From: Caballeronia temeraria
GTDB taxonomy: Bacteria; Pseudomonadota; Gammaproteobacteria; Burkholderiales; Burkholderiaceae
DNA: 64,000 nucleotides
Reading direction: 5' to 3'
Assembly: GCF_001544795.2 (NCBI RefSeq)
Contig: NZ_FCOI02000031.1
Span: 1-64,000 of the forward strand
Below the pieces are notes generated by a model. That model had not been told where the DNA came from, made no database searches, and saw only the letters and a program-made list of their open reading frames with translations. Below are positions 26,613 to 36,800 of the stretch, piece by piece; within the stretch, counting starts at the first letter, position 1, and each line of letters opens with the position of its first letter. A program made the position numbers and the translations under genes.

Positions 26613-28019
26613 ATGCAGATCTACGATGAAATGCGTCAGGACGACACCGTGCGCAGCCACTACGCACGGTTTTCCCGCTGGCTCGCGATGCAGCGCCCCG
26701 AGACCATCGCGAGAAAACGCGCCGAGGCCGACGTGCTGTTCCGGCGCGTCGGCATCACGTTCGCGGTGAACGGCGACCTGTCCGGCACCGAGCGGCTGAT
26801 TCCCTTCGACATGATTCCGCGCATCATTCCCGGCGACGAATGGCGCGTGCTCGAAGCCGGTTTGCGCCAGCGCGTGCAGGCGCTCAATCTCTTTCTGCAC
26901 GACATCTATCACGACGGCGACATCGTGCTCGCCGGGCGCATTCCCGCCGAACAGGTCTACACGAACGCGCAGTATCGGCCGGAAATGCAGGGCGTGGATG
27001 TGCCGCTCGATGTCTACGCGCATATCGCGGGCGTCGACGTGGTGCGCGCGGGCGCGGCGGGCGAGTTCTACGTGCTCGAAGACAATCTGCGCGTGCCGTC
27101 GGGCGTGTCGTACATGCTCGAAAACCGCAAGATGATGATGCGGCTCTTTCCCGAACTCTTCGTGCAGAACCGCGTTGCGCCGGTCGCGCATTATCCCGAC
27201 TTGCTGCTGGACACATTGCGTTCGATCGCGCCCGAAGGCGTCGACGATCCGGCTGTCGTCGTGCTGACGCCCGGCATGTACAACTCGGCGTATTTCGAGC
27301 ACACGTTCCTCGCGCAGCAGATGGGCGTGGAGCTCGTCGAAGGCAAGGATCTCTTCGTCGACGACAACTACGTGTTCATGCGCACGACGCACGGGCCGCG
27401 CCGCGTCGACGTGATCTATCGCCGTGTGGACGACGATTTTCTCGATCCGCTCGCCTTTCGCGCCGATTCGGTGCTCGGCGTTCCGGGCCTGCTGACCGCG
27501 TATCGCGCGGGACGCGTGACGCTCGCGAACGCGATGGGCACCGGCATCGCCGACGACAAGTCGATCTATCCCTACGTGCCCGACATGATCGAGTTCTATC
27601 TCGGCGAGAAGCCGATCCTGAACAACGTGCCGACCTATCAATGCCGCAAGGCTGACGATCTCGCGTACACGCTCGCGCATCTGCCGGAGCTGGTCGTGAA
27701 GGAAGTGCACGGCGCAGGCGGCTACGGCATGCTCGTCGGGCCGGCATCGACGCACGCGGAAATCGAGGCGTTTCGCGCGTTGCTCGTCGCGCGGCCCGAA
27801 GGCTATATCGCCCAGCCGACGCTCGCGCTCTCCGCTTGCCCGACCTTCGTCGAGGCGGGCATCGCGCCGCGTCATATCGATTTGCGGCCGTTCGTGCTCT
27901 CGGGACGCGAAGTGTCGATGTGCGCGGGCGGACTCACGCGCGTCGCGCTGCGCGAAGGCTCGCTCGTCGTCAATTCATCGCAAGGCGGCGGGACCAAAGA
28001 TACGTGGATGGTCGAATGA
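26613..28019 (+). CDS. circularly permuted ATP-grasp protein of the Anbu operon
   Basis: A 468-residue protein of the circularly permuted ATP-grasp family (DUF404/DUF407). Conserved segments include VLEDNLRVPSGVSYMLENR, VVLTPGMYNSAYFEH, HGAGGYGMLVGP and the ending NSSQGGGTKDTW. ATP-grasp enzymes form amide or peptide-like bonds, so a peptide-synthesising or peptide-tagging role has been proposed for this family (Iyer, Aravind and colleagues). AAGGA lies seven bases before this ATG; ATG 26610 and 26568 are in-frame alternatives. First gene of the Anbu operon, one base from the next. Confidence 0.9.
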   Translation: MQIYDEMRQDDTVRSHYARFSRWLAMQRPETIARKRAEADVLFRRVGITFAVNGDLSGTERLIPFDMIPRIIPGDEWRVLEAGLRQRVQALNLFLHDIYHDGDIVLAGRIPAEQVYTNAQYRPEMQGVDVPLDVYAHIAGVDVVRAGAAGEFYVLEDNLRVPSGVSYMLENRKMMMRLFPELFVQNRVAPVAHYPDLLLDTLRSIAPEGVDDPAVVVLTPGMYNSAYFEHTFLAQQMGVELVEGKDLFVDDNYVFMRTTHGPRRVDVIYRRVDDDFLDPLAFRADSVLGVPGLLTAYRAGRVTLANAMGTGIADDKSIYPYVPDMIEFYLGEKPILNNVPTYQCRKADDLAYTLAHLPELVVKEVHGAGGYGMLVGPASTHAEIEAFRALLVARPEGYIAQPTLALSACPTFVEAGIAPRHIDLRPFVLSGREVSMCAGGLTRVALREGSLVVNSSQGGGTKDTWMVE

Positions 28020-28020
28020 C

Positions 28021-28974
28021 ATGTTGAGCCGCACAGCCGATCACCTCTTCTGGATGGCGCGCTATATGGAGCGCGCCGAGAACACCGCGCGCATGCTCGA
28101 TATCAACATGGAAGGCGCGATGCTGCCGCAGACGCCCGAGCAGGAAGTGCGCGCGCAACGCTCGGTGCTGAAGATATCCGAGCTGGAAGACATGTTCGAC
28201 GAACGTCATCCGGGATCGCGCTCGCGCGAGGACATGCTGCACTTCATGGTCGCCGATGCGCGCAATCCGTCGAGCATTCTGTCGTGTCTTCAGGCGACGC
28301 GGGAAAACGCGCGCGCGGTGCGCGGCACGCTCACCACCGACGGCTGGGAAACGATCAACTTCACGTGGCTCGAATTCAATCAGCGGCTCGCGAACATGGA
28401 ACTGGACACGAGCCCCGATGCGCTCTTCGAATGGGTCAAGTACCGCTCCAATCTGTGCCGCGGCGTGATGCAGGGCACCGCGCTGCGCGACGATGCGTTC
28501 TTCTTCATGCAGATCGGCGCCTATCTCGAACGCGCGGACAACACGGCGCGCATTCTCGATGTCCGTTTCGCCGATGCCACGCCGAACTCGCGCGAAGCGG
28601 CGCGCCAGCTCGAAGACTTCTATTACTGGACGTCGATACTCAGTTCGGTGTCGGCGCTGGAGATTTATCGCAAGGTCTATCGCGATGTCGTGACGCCCGC
28701 GCGCGTCGTCGAATTGCTGATCCTCAACGAGCAGATGCCGCGTTCGCTGATCGCATCGCTCGAAGGCGTCTGCGACACGCTCGCGAAGCTGCGCACCGAT
28801 GCGTCCCGCGATTGCGAGCGTTTCGCGGGCAAGCTGCGCGCCGACGTGCTGTACGCCGACATCCGCCAGATACTCGAGACCGGTGTGCACGCGTGGCTCA
28901 CGCAGTTCCTGAAGCGTGTCGACGAGCTCGGCCTGCGCGTGATGCGCACGTTCCTCATGTTGCCGATCGCGTAA
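28021..28974 (+). CDS. alpha-E domain protein (DUF403) of the Anbu operon
   Basis: A 317-residue all-helical alpha-E protein starting MLSRTADHLFWMARYMERAENTA. The repeated E-rich helical segments (YLERADNTARILD) are the family signature. No enzymatic residues are known. It is almost always encoded next to permuted ATP-grasp and transglutaminase-like proteins, as here, and is thought to act with them as a complex. It starts one base after the ATP-grasp stop codon. Confidence 0.92.
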   Translation: MLSRTADHLFWMARYMERAENTARMLDINMEGAMLPQTPEQEVRAQRSVLKISELEDMFDERHPGSRSREDMLHFMVADARNPSSILSCLQATRENARAVRGTLTTDGWETINFTWLEFNQRLANMELDTSPDALFEWVKYRSNLCRGVMQGTALRDDAFFFMQIGAYLERADNTARILDVRFADATPNSREAARQLEDFYYWTSILSSVSALEIYRKVYRDVVTPARVVELLILNEQMPRSLIASLEGVCDTLAKLRTDASRDCERFAGKLRADVLYADIRQILETGVHAWLTQFLKRVDELGLRVMRTFLMLPIA

Positions 28975-28977
28975 ATC

Positions 28978-29751
28978 ATGCTGCTGACCATTCGTCACGA
29001 CATCCGCTATCGCTATGCGACGCCCGTCACATATTCGATCCAGCAGTTTCGTGTGAGTCCGGCGAGCGGAGCGTCGCAGATCGTGCGGCACTGGCATGTC
29101 GAAGGGCCGGGCAAGCTCGACCTCACGCGCGACGCTTACGGCAACGCGCTGCACACGCTTGTGCTGACGAAGCCGCACAGCGAGATCCACGTGAGCGTGG
29201 CGGGCGAGATCGAGACCGAAGCCTTGTCCGATGGCCGTCTCTTCGACGAAGCCGGTCCGATTCCGCTCGAACATTTCACCTGTCCGACGCCGCTGACGTC
29301 GCCCGATGCCGCGATTCGCGAGCTCGCGCAGCGTGTCGATGCGCTCGATACGCCCGCGTCGCTCGTCGCGCTGGCGGAGCGCATCGGCGAGCGCGTGCGG
29401 TATCGGCAGGATCCGGCGTATGCCACGGCCGCGCAAGCGCTTGCAAACGGCTTCGGCGATGCACGCGATTTCGCGCATCTGATGCTCGCATGCTGCCGCG
29501 CGCGCGGCGTGCCGGCGCGCTGCGTCAGTGGCTATCTGGATTCCGCCGTGCATGCCTGGACCGATGTGTGGATCGAGCACGGCTGGGTGTCGATCGATGC
29601 GACGCAGGCCGCATTCGCCGGCGAACGCCATTGCCGTCTCGCCGTCGCGCGGGATTACGAATCGGCGGCGCCGGTGCGGGGCTCGCGCGTCGGCGGAAAA
29701 GAGGAAACGCTGATCGTGCACGTGAGCACCGAGGCGCGGCCGGATCAATAA
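28978..29751 (+). CDS. transglutaminase-like protein of the Anbu operon, catalytic Cys replaced
   Basis: A 257-residue protein with the family's beta-rich N-terminal domain (IRHDIRYRYATPVTYSIQQFR) and a transglutaminase/protease core. The usual active-site block G-x-C-x-D-F-A-H reads G-D-A-R-D-F-A-H here, so the nucleophilic Cys is Ala162. The partner His192 (VHAW) and Asp207 (SIDATQ) remain. It may therefore be a non-catalytic, peptide-binding member; neighbouring C172/C173 might substitute, but the geometry is unlikely. It begins three bases after the alpha-E gene and belongs to the same operon. Confidence 0.88.
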   Translation: MLLTIRHDIRYRYATPVTYSIQQFRVSPASGASQIVRHWHVEGPGKLDLTRDAYGNALHTLVLTKPHSEIHVSVAGEIETEALSDGRLFDEAGPIPLEHFTCPTPLTSPDAAIRELAQRVDALDTPASLVALAERIGERVRYRQDPAYATAAQALANGFGDARDFAHLMLACCRARGVPARCVSGYLDSAVHAWTDVWIEHGWVSIDATQAAFAGERHCRLAVARDYESAAPVRGSRVGGKEETLIVHVSTEARPDQ

Positions 29752-29818
29752 CGGATGGATGCGACGCGCGGTCGCGCTCAGTACAATGTGGGTTTTGCTT
29801 GTTCCAGGACGGATTGAC

Positions 29819-30685
29819 ATGACTTATTGCGTGGGCATGTGCGTGGACGAGGGACTCGTGTTCCTGTCCGACACGCGCACCAACGCCGGCGTGGACCACG
29901 TGAGCGCCGCGCGCAAGATGGTTGTTTTCGAACAGCCGGGAGAGCGCGTACTCGTCCTGCTCGCGGCGGGCAATCTCGCGCTGACGCAGGCGGTGACGCA
30001 TCTGCTCGCGGAGCCGTCCGACCCGAACGCGCCCACGCTCTACACCGTCGCGACGATGGCGGAAGCCGCGCGCATCATCGGCGATGCGGTGCGCGAGGTG
30101 CATCGGCGCGACGCGTTGTCGCTCGCCGAATTCAGCGTCGACTTCAATTGCAGCTTCATCCTCGGCGGGCAGATCTGCGGCCAGCCGCCGCGCCTGTTCA
30201 TGATCTACGCGGCGGGGAATTTCATCGAATCGACGCGTGTGTCGCCGTATTTCCAGATCGGCGAATCGAAGTACGGCAAGCCGATCATCGACCGTGTCAT
30301 TACGCCCGCGTCGCCGCTCGACGAAGCCGCCAAATGCGCGCTCATCTCGATGGACTCGACGCTGCGCTCGAATCTTTCGGTCGGCCTGCCGCTCGATCTG
30401 CTGGTCTACGAGAAGGACTCGCTGCGCGTCACGCGCTTCGCCACGCTCGACAACAACAGCGCGTACTACCAGATGATCAACAAGACGTGGGGCGAGCGTC
30501 TGAGGCAGCTTTTCGGCGAGATTCCGAACCCTTCGTGGACCGAGCTCGACAACGTCCCGCTGCGGCCGCGCGAAACGCGCAGCACGGTGCCGCGGCTCGT
30601 CATCGGCGATCTGCCATGTCCCGGCGCGCCCGCGCAGACGCTCGCACAGGACGTCGAATCGAAGGGCAACGCGCCGCAGCGGTAA
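29819..30685 (+). CDS. Anbu, proteasome-type peptidase
   Basis: A 288-residue member of the Ntn-hydrolase superfamily, the ancestral beta-subunit (Anbu). It begins MTYCVGMCVDEGLVFLSDTRTN; after Met removal Thr2 would be the N-terminal nucleophile. The Asp in SDTRTN and Lys in AARKMVVFE, and the LLAAGN turn, match proteasome and HslV subunits. Anbu assembles into open, helical or ring-like multimers; its substrates are unknown. The C-terminus carries a Pro/Arg-rich tail longer than in Pseudomonas Anbu. It is the last gene of the four-gene operon. Confidence 0.92.
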   Translation: MTYCVGMCVDEGLVFLSDTRTNAGVDHVSAARKMVVFEQPGERVLVLLAAGNLALTQAVTHLLAEPSDPNAPTLYTVATMAEAARIIGDAVREVHRRDALSLAEFSVDFNCSFILGGQICGQPPRLFMIYAAGNFIESTRVSPYFQIGESKYGKPIIDRVITPASPLDEAAKCALISMDSTLRSNLSVGLPLDLLVYEKDSLRVTRFATLDNNSAYYQMINKTWGERLRQLFGEIPNPSWTELDNVPLRPRETRSTVPRLVIGDLPCPGAPAQTLAQDVESKGNAPQR

Positions 30686-30718
30686 TCTTCGAGATGCGCA
30701 TGACGGTGCGCAAATAAA

Positions 30719-30750
30719 AAAACAGCCATCGGAAAACCGATGGCTGTTCG
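30719..30750 (-). terminator. terminator between Anbu and porin genes
   Basis: AACAGCCATCGG and CCGATGGCTGTT form a perfect 12-bp stem. Read leftward it ends in a run of seven T, so it terminates the porin transcript; read rightward the T-tract is weak, so it may serve the Anbu operon less well. Confidence 0.88.
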
Positions 30751-30805
30751 AGGGTGCTGCGATCCTTCCGGCGCGGCACGTGCGTGCCACGCCAGCCGGT
30801 TATTC

Positions 30806-31972
30806 TTAGAACTTGTGGCGCAGACCGATCAGCACCAGTTCCTGGTGGTTGCGGCCGCTGTCGAAGCCGAAATCGCTGATCGAAGCCGTAGCGTCGACCT
30901 TCGATTGCGTGCCGTCCGCGTTCGTCACGCGCTGCGAGCCGCTTGCGTGCTGGTACGCGCCGACTGCGTAGACGTCCGTACGCTTGGACAGCGAGTAGTC
31001 GGCGCCCAGGCTGACCTGGTGGTAGTTCGCCGAGGTGTCGCCCGCGCCGTGCGTGTACGTGTAGCCCAGACCGAGCAGCGTTGCCGGCGTCAGCTGGAAG
31101 TTCAGGTACGTGTTGGCGACCTGGAACTTCTCTTGTTCGCCAAACGACGACGCGCCGTCCGGCTTGTACTGCGCGAAGCTGTACGATGCGCCGGCCGTGA
31201 ACGGACCGAACACGTATTGACCCGCAGCGCGTGCGATGCCGACTGCGTGAGCCGTCGAATAGCCGCTGTTGATGATCGTGTTGAACAGCGAGTCCGACGA
31301 CGGGCTGTTCCAGCCGGTCGCGCGGTTTGCCGTCGGGTTGTTCACGTACAAGTAGCTTGCCGCCACCGAGAACGGACCGTTCGCGTAGGTCGCTGCGCCG
31401 CCCCAGGTCTGGCCTTGGCCCGTCGTGCCTGCCAGGTTGCTGAAGCCGTAGATGCCTTCGAACTGGAAGCCCGAGAACACCGGCGAGACGTACTTGACGG
31501 CGTTGCTCACGCGCAGGCTGTTGTCGTAGTTGTCGACGTCGCCCGGCGTTGCGAAGGCAGCGCCCCAGTAGTTGTCGCCCGTGAGGCCCTGAACCATGTC
31601 GACCGACGGGTCATACTGACGACCCAACGTGACCGTACCCCACTGGTTGCCGCTCAAGCCGACGAACGCCTGACGACCGAACTCGCGGCCGCCCTGGTTC
31701 AGACGACCCGTACCCGGATCAAAGCCGCTTTCCAACTGGAAAATCGCCTTCAGGCCGCCGCCGAGGTCTTCCTGACCCTTCAAGCCCCAACGCGGGCCGG
31801 AGAGCGTGCCGTTGACCATGCCGAAGAGGTGGTCGCCGTTTGCGTTAGCGTGGCTGACATATGCGAGACCGGTGTCGATCACGCCATAGAGCGTCACGCT
31901 GTTTTGTGCTTGCGCCGCGCCTGCTGCGCCGAGGAGCGCCAGCGAGAGGGACGTCAGTGCGATTCGTTTCAT
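30806..31972 (-). CDS. Gram-negative general porin (OmpC-like, Burkholderia type)
   Basis: A 388-residue outer-membrane beta-barrel. A cleavable signal peptide (MKRIALTSLSLALLGAAGAAQA) is followed by the porin start QNSVTLYGVIDTGLAYVS, loop 3-type sequence and the terminal Phe of GLRHKF needed for barrel assembly. It should form a trimeric, non-specific pore for small hydrophilic solutes. GGAG precedes the ATG. The AT-rich upstream region holds its promoter. Single-gene transcript with a strong terminator. Confidence 0.94.
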   Translation of the reverse strand: MKRIALTSLSLALLGAAGAAQAQNSVTLYGVIDTGLAYVSHANANGDHLFGMVNGTLSGPRWGLKGQEDLGGGLKAIFQLESGFDPGTGRLNQGGREFGRQAFVGLSGNQWGTVTLGRQYDPSVDMVQGLTGDNYWGAAFATPGDVDNYDNSLRVSNAVKYVSPVFSGFQFEGIYGFSNLAGTTGQGQTWGGAATYANGPFSVAASYLYVNNPTANRATGWNSPSSDSLFNTIINSGYSTAHAVGIARAAGQYVFGPFTAGASYSFAQYKPDGASSFGEQEKFQVANTYLNFQLTPATLLGLGYTYTHGAGDTSANYHQVSLGADYSLSKRTDVYAVGAYQHASGSQRVTNADGTQSKVDATASISDFGFDSGRNHQELVLIGLRHKF

Positions 31973-32295
31973 CGAATTCTCCACGCGAATGATTAAAATC
32001 GTTGTTGCCGGCGCAGAGAATAACGCAACGTTTCGTAACTTAAGAAACGAAAAAATATTGACTGTCTCGAAAAACACACACTCGGGCGCGACGCCCGCCT
32101 GTCAAGGGTCTCCGGGCGGTCGTCAGCGAATTTCGGGAGACAGGGCCGTCTCGGAAAAGTTCCGCGCGTAATCAGACATTCGAATCGGACTTTCTGTCGC
32201 GGATATTCGATTATTCCCGATTCAAATAACAAACGGCTGTGCCGGTACGCGATTTTTCGGATTAGACGGACAGCCGCGCAGTGTCGCGCGAGCGA
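31973..32295. other. intergenic region holding the porin promoter
   Basis: There is no gene in these 323 bases. The half next to the porin is AT-rich, with a TATTCT -10-like box read leftward about 50 bases before the start codon; the -35 element is unclear. The half next to the YihY gene is its 3' flank, where I see no clear hairpin with a T-tract. Confidence 0.5.
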
Positions 32296-33630
32296 CTAGT
32301 CTTGTGCGTCGTCGCGTCCGGCGTCGCGGCGAGACAACAGTGCGACCGCCACGCCCGCGCCGGCGGCGACGAGCACCGCGCGCCACGGATGCCGCCGCAC
32401 CGCCGCATTGGCGTGCGACGCTTTGCGGCCCGCACCGACCATCGCGAGCGCGGTGGCGCGCGTGGCCGTCGATTCGGCGCGCGCCAGCTTGCGCGACAAC
32501 TCCAGCGCCCGCGCCACGGCGGACACTCTCTTGCGCGCCTGTCCGGTGAGCTGCTGAGCATGCTGCGCGCGCGCGCCGATCGCGCGTCGGGCGCTCGCGC
32601 TGACGGGCGCGTCCGCGCGAGCGCTGGCGGGCGTCACCGGCGCGGTCGTGGATGCCGCCGCCGTGACGGGCACCGAAGTGCGCGTCGATGCCGCAAGCAG
32701 CGAGCCGATTTTCGCGCGGCTGCCCGGCGGCACGCGGCCATTGTTTTGCTGGCCCCACGCGCCACGCGGATCGTGCAGACGTGCGCGCGCCGCGGAAAAC
32801 TCCGCGCCGAGCAGGAGTACGGCGGCGGAGAAATACAGCCACATCAGGAGCACGGCAAGCGAACCCGCCGCGCCGAACGCGCTCGCGGTGCCCGCATGCG
32901 TCAGATAAACGGCGAACAGTTTCTTGCCCGCGGAAAAGAGCAGCGCGGCGACGAGCCCGCCGACGAGCGCATCGCGCCATTGCACGGGCGCATCGGGCAG
33001 GAACTTCAACAAGGCGCCGAACGCGACGGTCAAAATCGCGAGCCCGACCACGAGTTGCACGACATCGCCGACGATCACGAACGGCGAGTTCGCCCAGAGC
33101 CACATGCCGACCGCCTGAATCGCGGTATCGAGCACGAGCGAAACGATCAACAGAAACGCGACGCCGAGCACGAGCCCGAACGAGACGAGCCGCACGCGCA
33201 CCATCGTGATGATGCTGGAGCGCGTTTCGCCGGCCATCGGCCAGACGATGTTGAGCGCCGTATTGAGCGATGAAAACGTCGCCGACGCGCCAATCGCCAG
33301 CAGCGCGAAGGAGATGATCGCGGCGAGCCCCGTCCCGCTGCTGCGATGCGCGTTCTCGACAATGCTCTGCACGCCCGACGCGGCCTGATCGCCGATGAGT
33401 CCGTTCACCTGATGAAAGAGCTGCCCGCGCGCGGCTTCCGGCCCGAAGATCCAGCCCGCGACGGCGATCACCATGACGAGCGTCGGCGCGAGCGAGAAGG
33501 CCGAGTAGAAAGCGATGCTCGCGGCCATTGCAGCGCAGCGGTTCTCCGAGAATTGTTTGAGCGCGCCGAGCGCCCACGAAGCGTCTTTCTTCACGGCCGC
33601 TTCGATCTTTTGCGTTGAGACGGAACTCAT
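32296..33630 (-). CDS. YihY/BrkB-family membrane protein with DUF883-like tail
   Basis: A 444-residue protein. Residues about 20-285 carry six hydrophobic segments of the YihY (formerly RNase BN) family, with AASIAFYSAFSLAPTLV and GASATFSSLN. A long Ala/Arg-rich linker follows. The last 45 residues end in RRHPWRAVLVAAGAGVAVAL then LSRR, the membrane anchor seen in the YqjD/ElaB/DUF883 family of ribosome-associated proteins. Function is unknown. Start at MSSVSTQK, with AGAGG upstream; the longer in-frame reading has no support. Confidence 0.87.
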   Translation of the reverse strand: MSSVSTQKIEAAVKKDASWALGALKQFSENRCAAMAASIAFYSAFSLAPTLVMVIAVAGWIFGPEAARGQLFHQVNGLIGDQAASGVQSIVENAHRSSGTGLAAIISFALLAIGASATFSSLNTALNIVWPMAGETRSSIITMVRVRLVSFGLVLGVAFLLIVSLVLDTAIQAVGMWLWANSPFVIVGDVVQLVVGLAILTVAFGALLKFLPDAPVQWRDALVGGLVAALLFSAGKKLFAVYLTHAGTASAFGAAGSLAVLLMWLYFSAAVLLLGAEFSAARARLHDPRGAWGQQNNGRVPPGSRAKIGSLLAASTRTSVPVTAAASTTAPVTPASARADAPVSASARRAIGARAQHAQQLTGQARKRVSAVARALELSRKLARAESTATRATALAMVGAGRKASHANAAVRRHPWRAVLVAAGAGVAVALLSRRDAGRDDAQD

Positions 33631-33894
33631 GACGACCTCTCGGTTCGATGAATGGAGCGCGGATGTCCGCCGATGTCGTTCTCGTCGAGCACGTTCCATT
33701 CCAGAACATGCCGCTTCAGGCGCGCGACTTGCTGGAAAAACGGGGTTTGCGCCTGGCGACGAATGAATTATTCGTTGCATGTATCTCGGGCAGCAGGCGG
33801 ATTGGTGCAAATACCGTGTCATCCTGTCTGCGAGATGTAATCGGGCACCATATACTTCAGTAACCCACTTTACGACGACGCGCCGAGGGCAATC

Positions 33895-36800
33895 ATGCTC
33901 CAAATGTCACGTCGACAGTTCCTCAAGGTCTCCGCGAGCACGCTCGCCGGTTCGAGCCTGGCGGCAATGGGCTTCTCTCCGGCACCCGCACTCGCCGAAG
34001 TCCGGCAGTACAAACTGTCGCGCACCACAGAAACGCGTAACACCTGTCCGTACTGCTCGGTCGGATGCGGCATTCTGATGTACGGGCTCGGCGACAACGC
34101 CAAGAATGCCAAGTCGAGCATCATCCACATAGAAGGCGATCCGGATCATCCGGTCAATCGCGGCACGCTCTGCCCGAAAGGCGCTTCGCTCATCGACTTC
34201 ATTCATAGCCCGAGCCGGCTCATGTATCCCGAGCATCGGGCGCCGGGGTCGAACGAGTGGAAACGCATCTCGTGGGACGACGCGCTCGATCGCATCGCCG
34301 TGCTGTTGAAAGAAGATCGCGATGCGAACTTCGTCGAGAGCACGCCTGACGGCAAGAAGGTCAATCGCTGGCTGACCTCGGGCTTTCTGGCGGCATCGGC
34401 GGGCAGCAACGAGGTCGGCTATCTGACGCACAAGACCGTGCGTAGCTGGGGAATGCTCGCATTCGACAATCAGGCGCGTGTCTGACATGGCCCGACGGTG
34501 GCAGGTCTTGCCCCGACGTTTGGCCGTGGAGCGATGACGAACCATTGGGTCGACATCAAGAACGCGGACGTGATTCTCGTGATGGGCGGCAATGCAGCCG
34601 AGGCGCATCCGTGCGGCTTCAAGTGGGTGACCGAGGCGAAGGCGCATCGGCGCGCGCGTCTGATCGTCGTCGATCCGCGCTTCACGCGCACGGCATCGAT
34701 CGCGGATTTCTACGCGCCGATTCGCACCGGCACGGACATCGCGTTCCTGGGCGGCGTCATCAACTATCTGCTCACGAACGACAAGATCCAGCACGAGTAC
34801 GTGAAGAATTACACGGACATGTCGTTCATCGTGCGCGAGGACTTCGCGTTCAAGGATGGCGTGTTTTCGGGCTACGACGCCGAGCATCGCAAGTACGACA
34901 AGACGAGCTGGGACTACGAGCGCGGCGACGACGGCTTCGTGAAAACCGATCCGACCTTGCAGGATCCGCGCTGCGTCTACAACCTGCTGAAGCAGCATTA
35001 CGCCGCGTACACGCCGGAGATGGTGACAAAGGTCTGCGGCACGCCGACCGACAAGTTCCTCAAGGTCTGCGAGATGCTCGCGAGCACCGCCGCGCCCAAT
35101 CGCGCGGGCACGATCCTCTATGCGCTCGGCTGGACGCATCATTCGGTCGGCGCGCAGATGATCCGCACGGGCGCGATGGTGCAGCTTCTGCTCGGCAACA
35201 TCGGCATCGCGGGCGGCGGCATGAATGCGTTGCGCGGGCACTCGAACATCCAGGGTCTCACCGATCTGGGCCTCATGTCGAACCTGCTGCCCGGCTACAT
35301 GACCTTGCCGATGGAAGGCGAGCAGAACTACGACGACTACATCAAGAAGCGTGCGGCGCAGCCGCTTCGGCCGAATCAGTTGAGCTACTGGAAGAACTAT
35401 CGCGCGTTCTATGTGAGCTTCATGAAGTCGTGGTGGGGCGACAACGCGACGGCCGACAACAACTTCGGCTACGACATGCTGCCCAAGCTCGACAAGTCCT
35501 ACGACATGCTGCAGGTCTTCGAGCTGATGGCCGCGGGCAAGATGAACGGCTATATCTGCCAGGGCTTCAATCCGCTCGCGGCAGCGCCGAACAAGGCGAA
35601 GATCGGGCTCGGTCTGTCGAAGCTGAAGTGGCTCGTCATCATGGATCCGCTCGCGACAGAGACGTCGGAGTTCTGGAAGAATCACGGCGAATTCAATGAC
35701 GTCGATGCATCGAAGATCCAGACCGAAGTGTTCCGCCTGCCGACGAGCTGCTTCGCGGAAGAACGCGGCTCGCTCGTGAGTTCGTCACGTGTGTTGCAGT
35801 GGCACTGGCAGGGCACGACGCCGCCGGGAGAAGCGAGGAGCGATCTCGAGATCATGTCGGGATTGTGGCTGCGCATGCGTCGCGCCTATCAGGAGAAGGG
35901 CGGCAAGTATCCCGATCCGATCCTGAAGATGACGTGGCCGTATGCCGACCCCGAAAGCCCGACGCCCGAAGAGATCGCGATGGAGTACAACGGCCGCGCG
36001 CTCGCCGACGTCACCGATCCCACCGATCAGACCAAAGTGCTCGCGAAACGCGGCGAGCAGCTCGCGAGCTTCGCGCAGCTGCGCGACGACGGCTCGACGG
36101 CGAGCGGTTGCTGGATCTTCTGCGGATCGTGGACGCAGGCGGGCAACCAGATGGGACGCCGCGACAACTCGGACCCGACGGGCATCGGTCAGACATTGAA
36201 CTGGGCGTGGGCATGGCCGGTGAATCGCCGCGTGCTGTACAACCGCGCATCGTGCGATGTGAACGGCAAGCCCTTCGACCCGGCGCGCAAGCTGATCGCA
36301 TGGAACGGCAGAGCGTGGGCAGGCGCGGACATTCCCGACTTCAAGGTCGACGAGCCGCCGGACAAGGGCATGAGTCCGTTCATCATGAATCCGGAAGGCG
36401 TCGCGCGATTCTTCGCACGCGACGGCATGAATGAAGGACCGTTCCCCGCGCACTACGAGCCGTTCGAAACGCCGCTCGGCTACAACCCGTTTTTCCCGGA
36501 CAACAAGGCCGTGACGAGCAATCCGGCGGCGCGCGTGTTTCCCGACGATCGCGCCGCGTTCGGCACCGCCGACAAGTTCCCGGACACCGCGACCACGTAC
36601 CGCCTCACCGAGCATTTCCACTACTGGACCAAGCACGCGCGCCTGAACGCGATCGTGCAGCCGCAGCAGTTCGTGGAGATCGGCGAGGAGCATGCGAAGG
36701 AAGTGGGCGTCGTCGCGGGCGATCGCGTGAAGGTGTCGAGCAATCGCGGGCATATCGTCGCGGTGGCGCTCGTCACGAAGCGCATCAAGCCATTGACCGT

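Noticed and set aside
34483-34485. In-frame stop splitting the formate dehydrogenase gene into two pieces (apparent pseudogene)
   Set aside because: It is a selenocysteine UGA in its conserved context with a SECIS-like hairpin, and the decoding genes are nearby.
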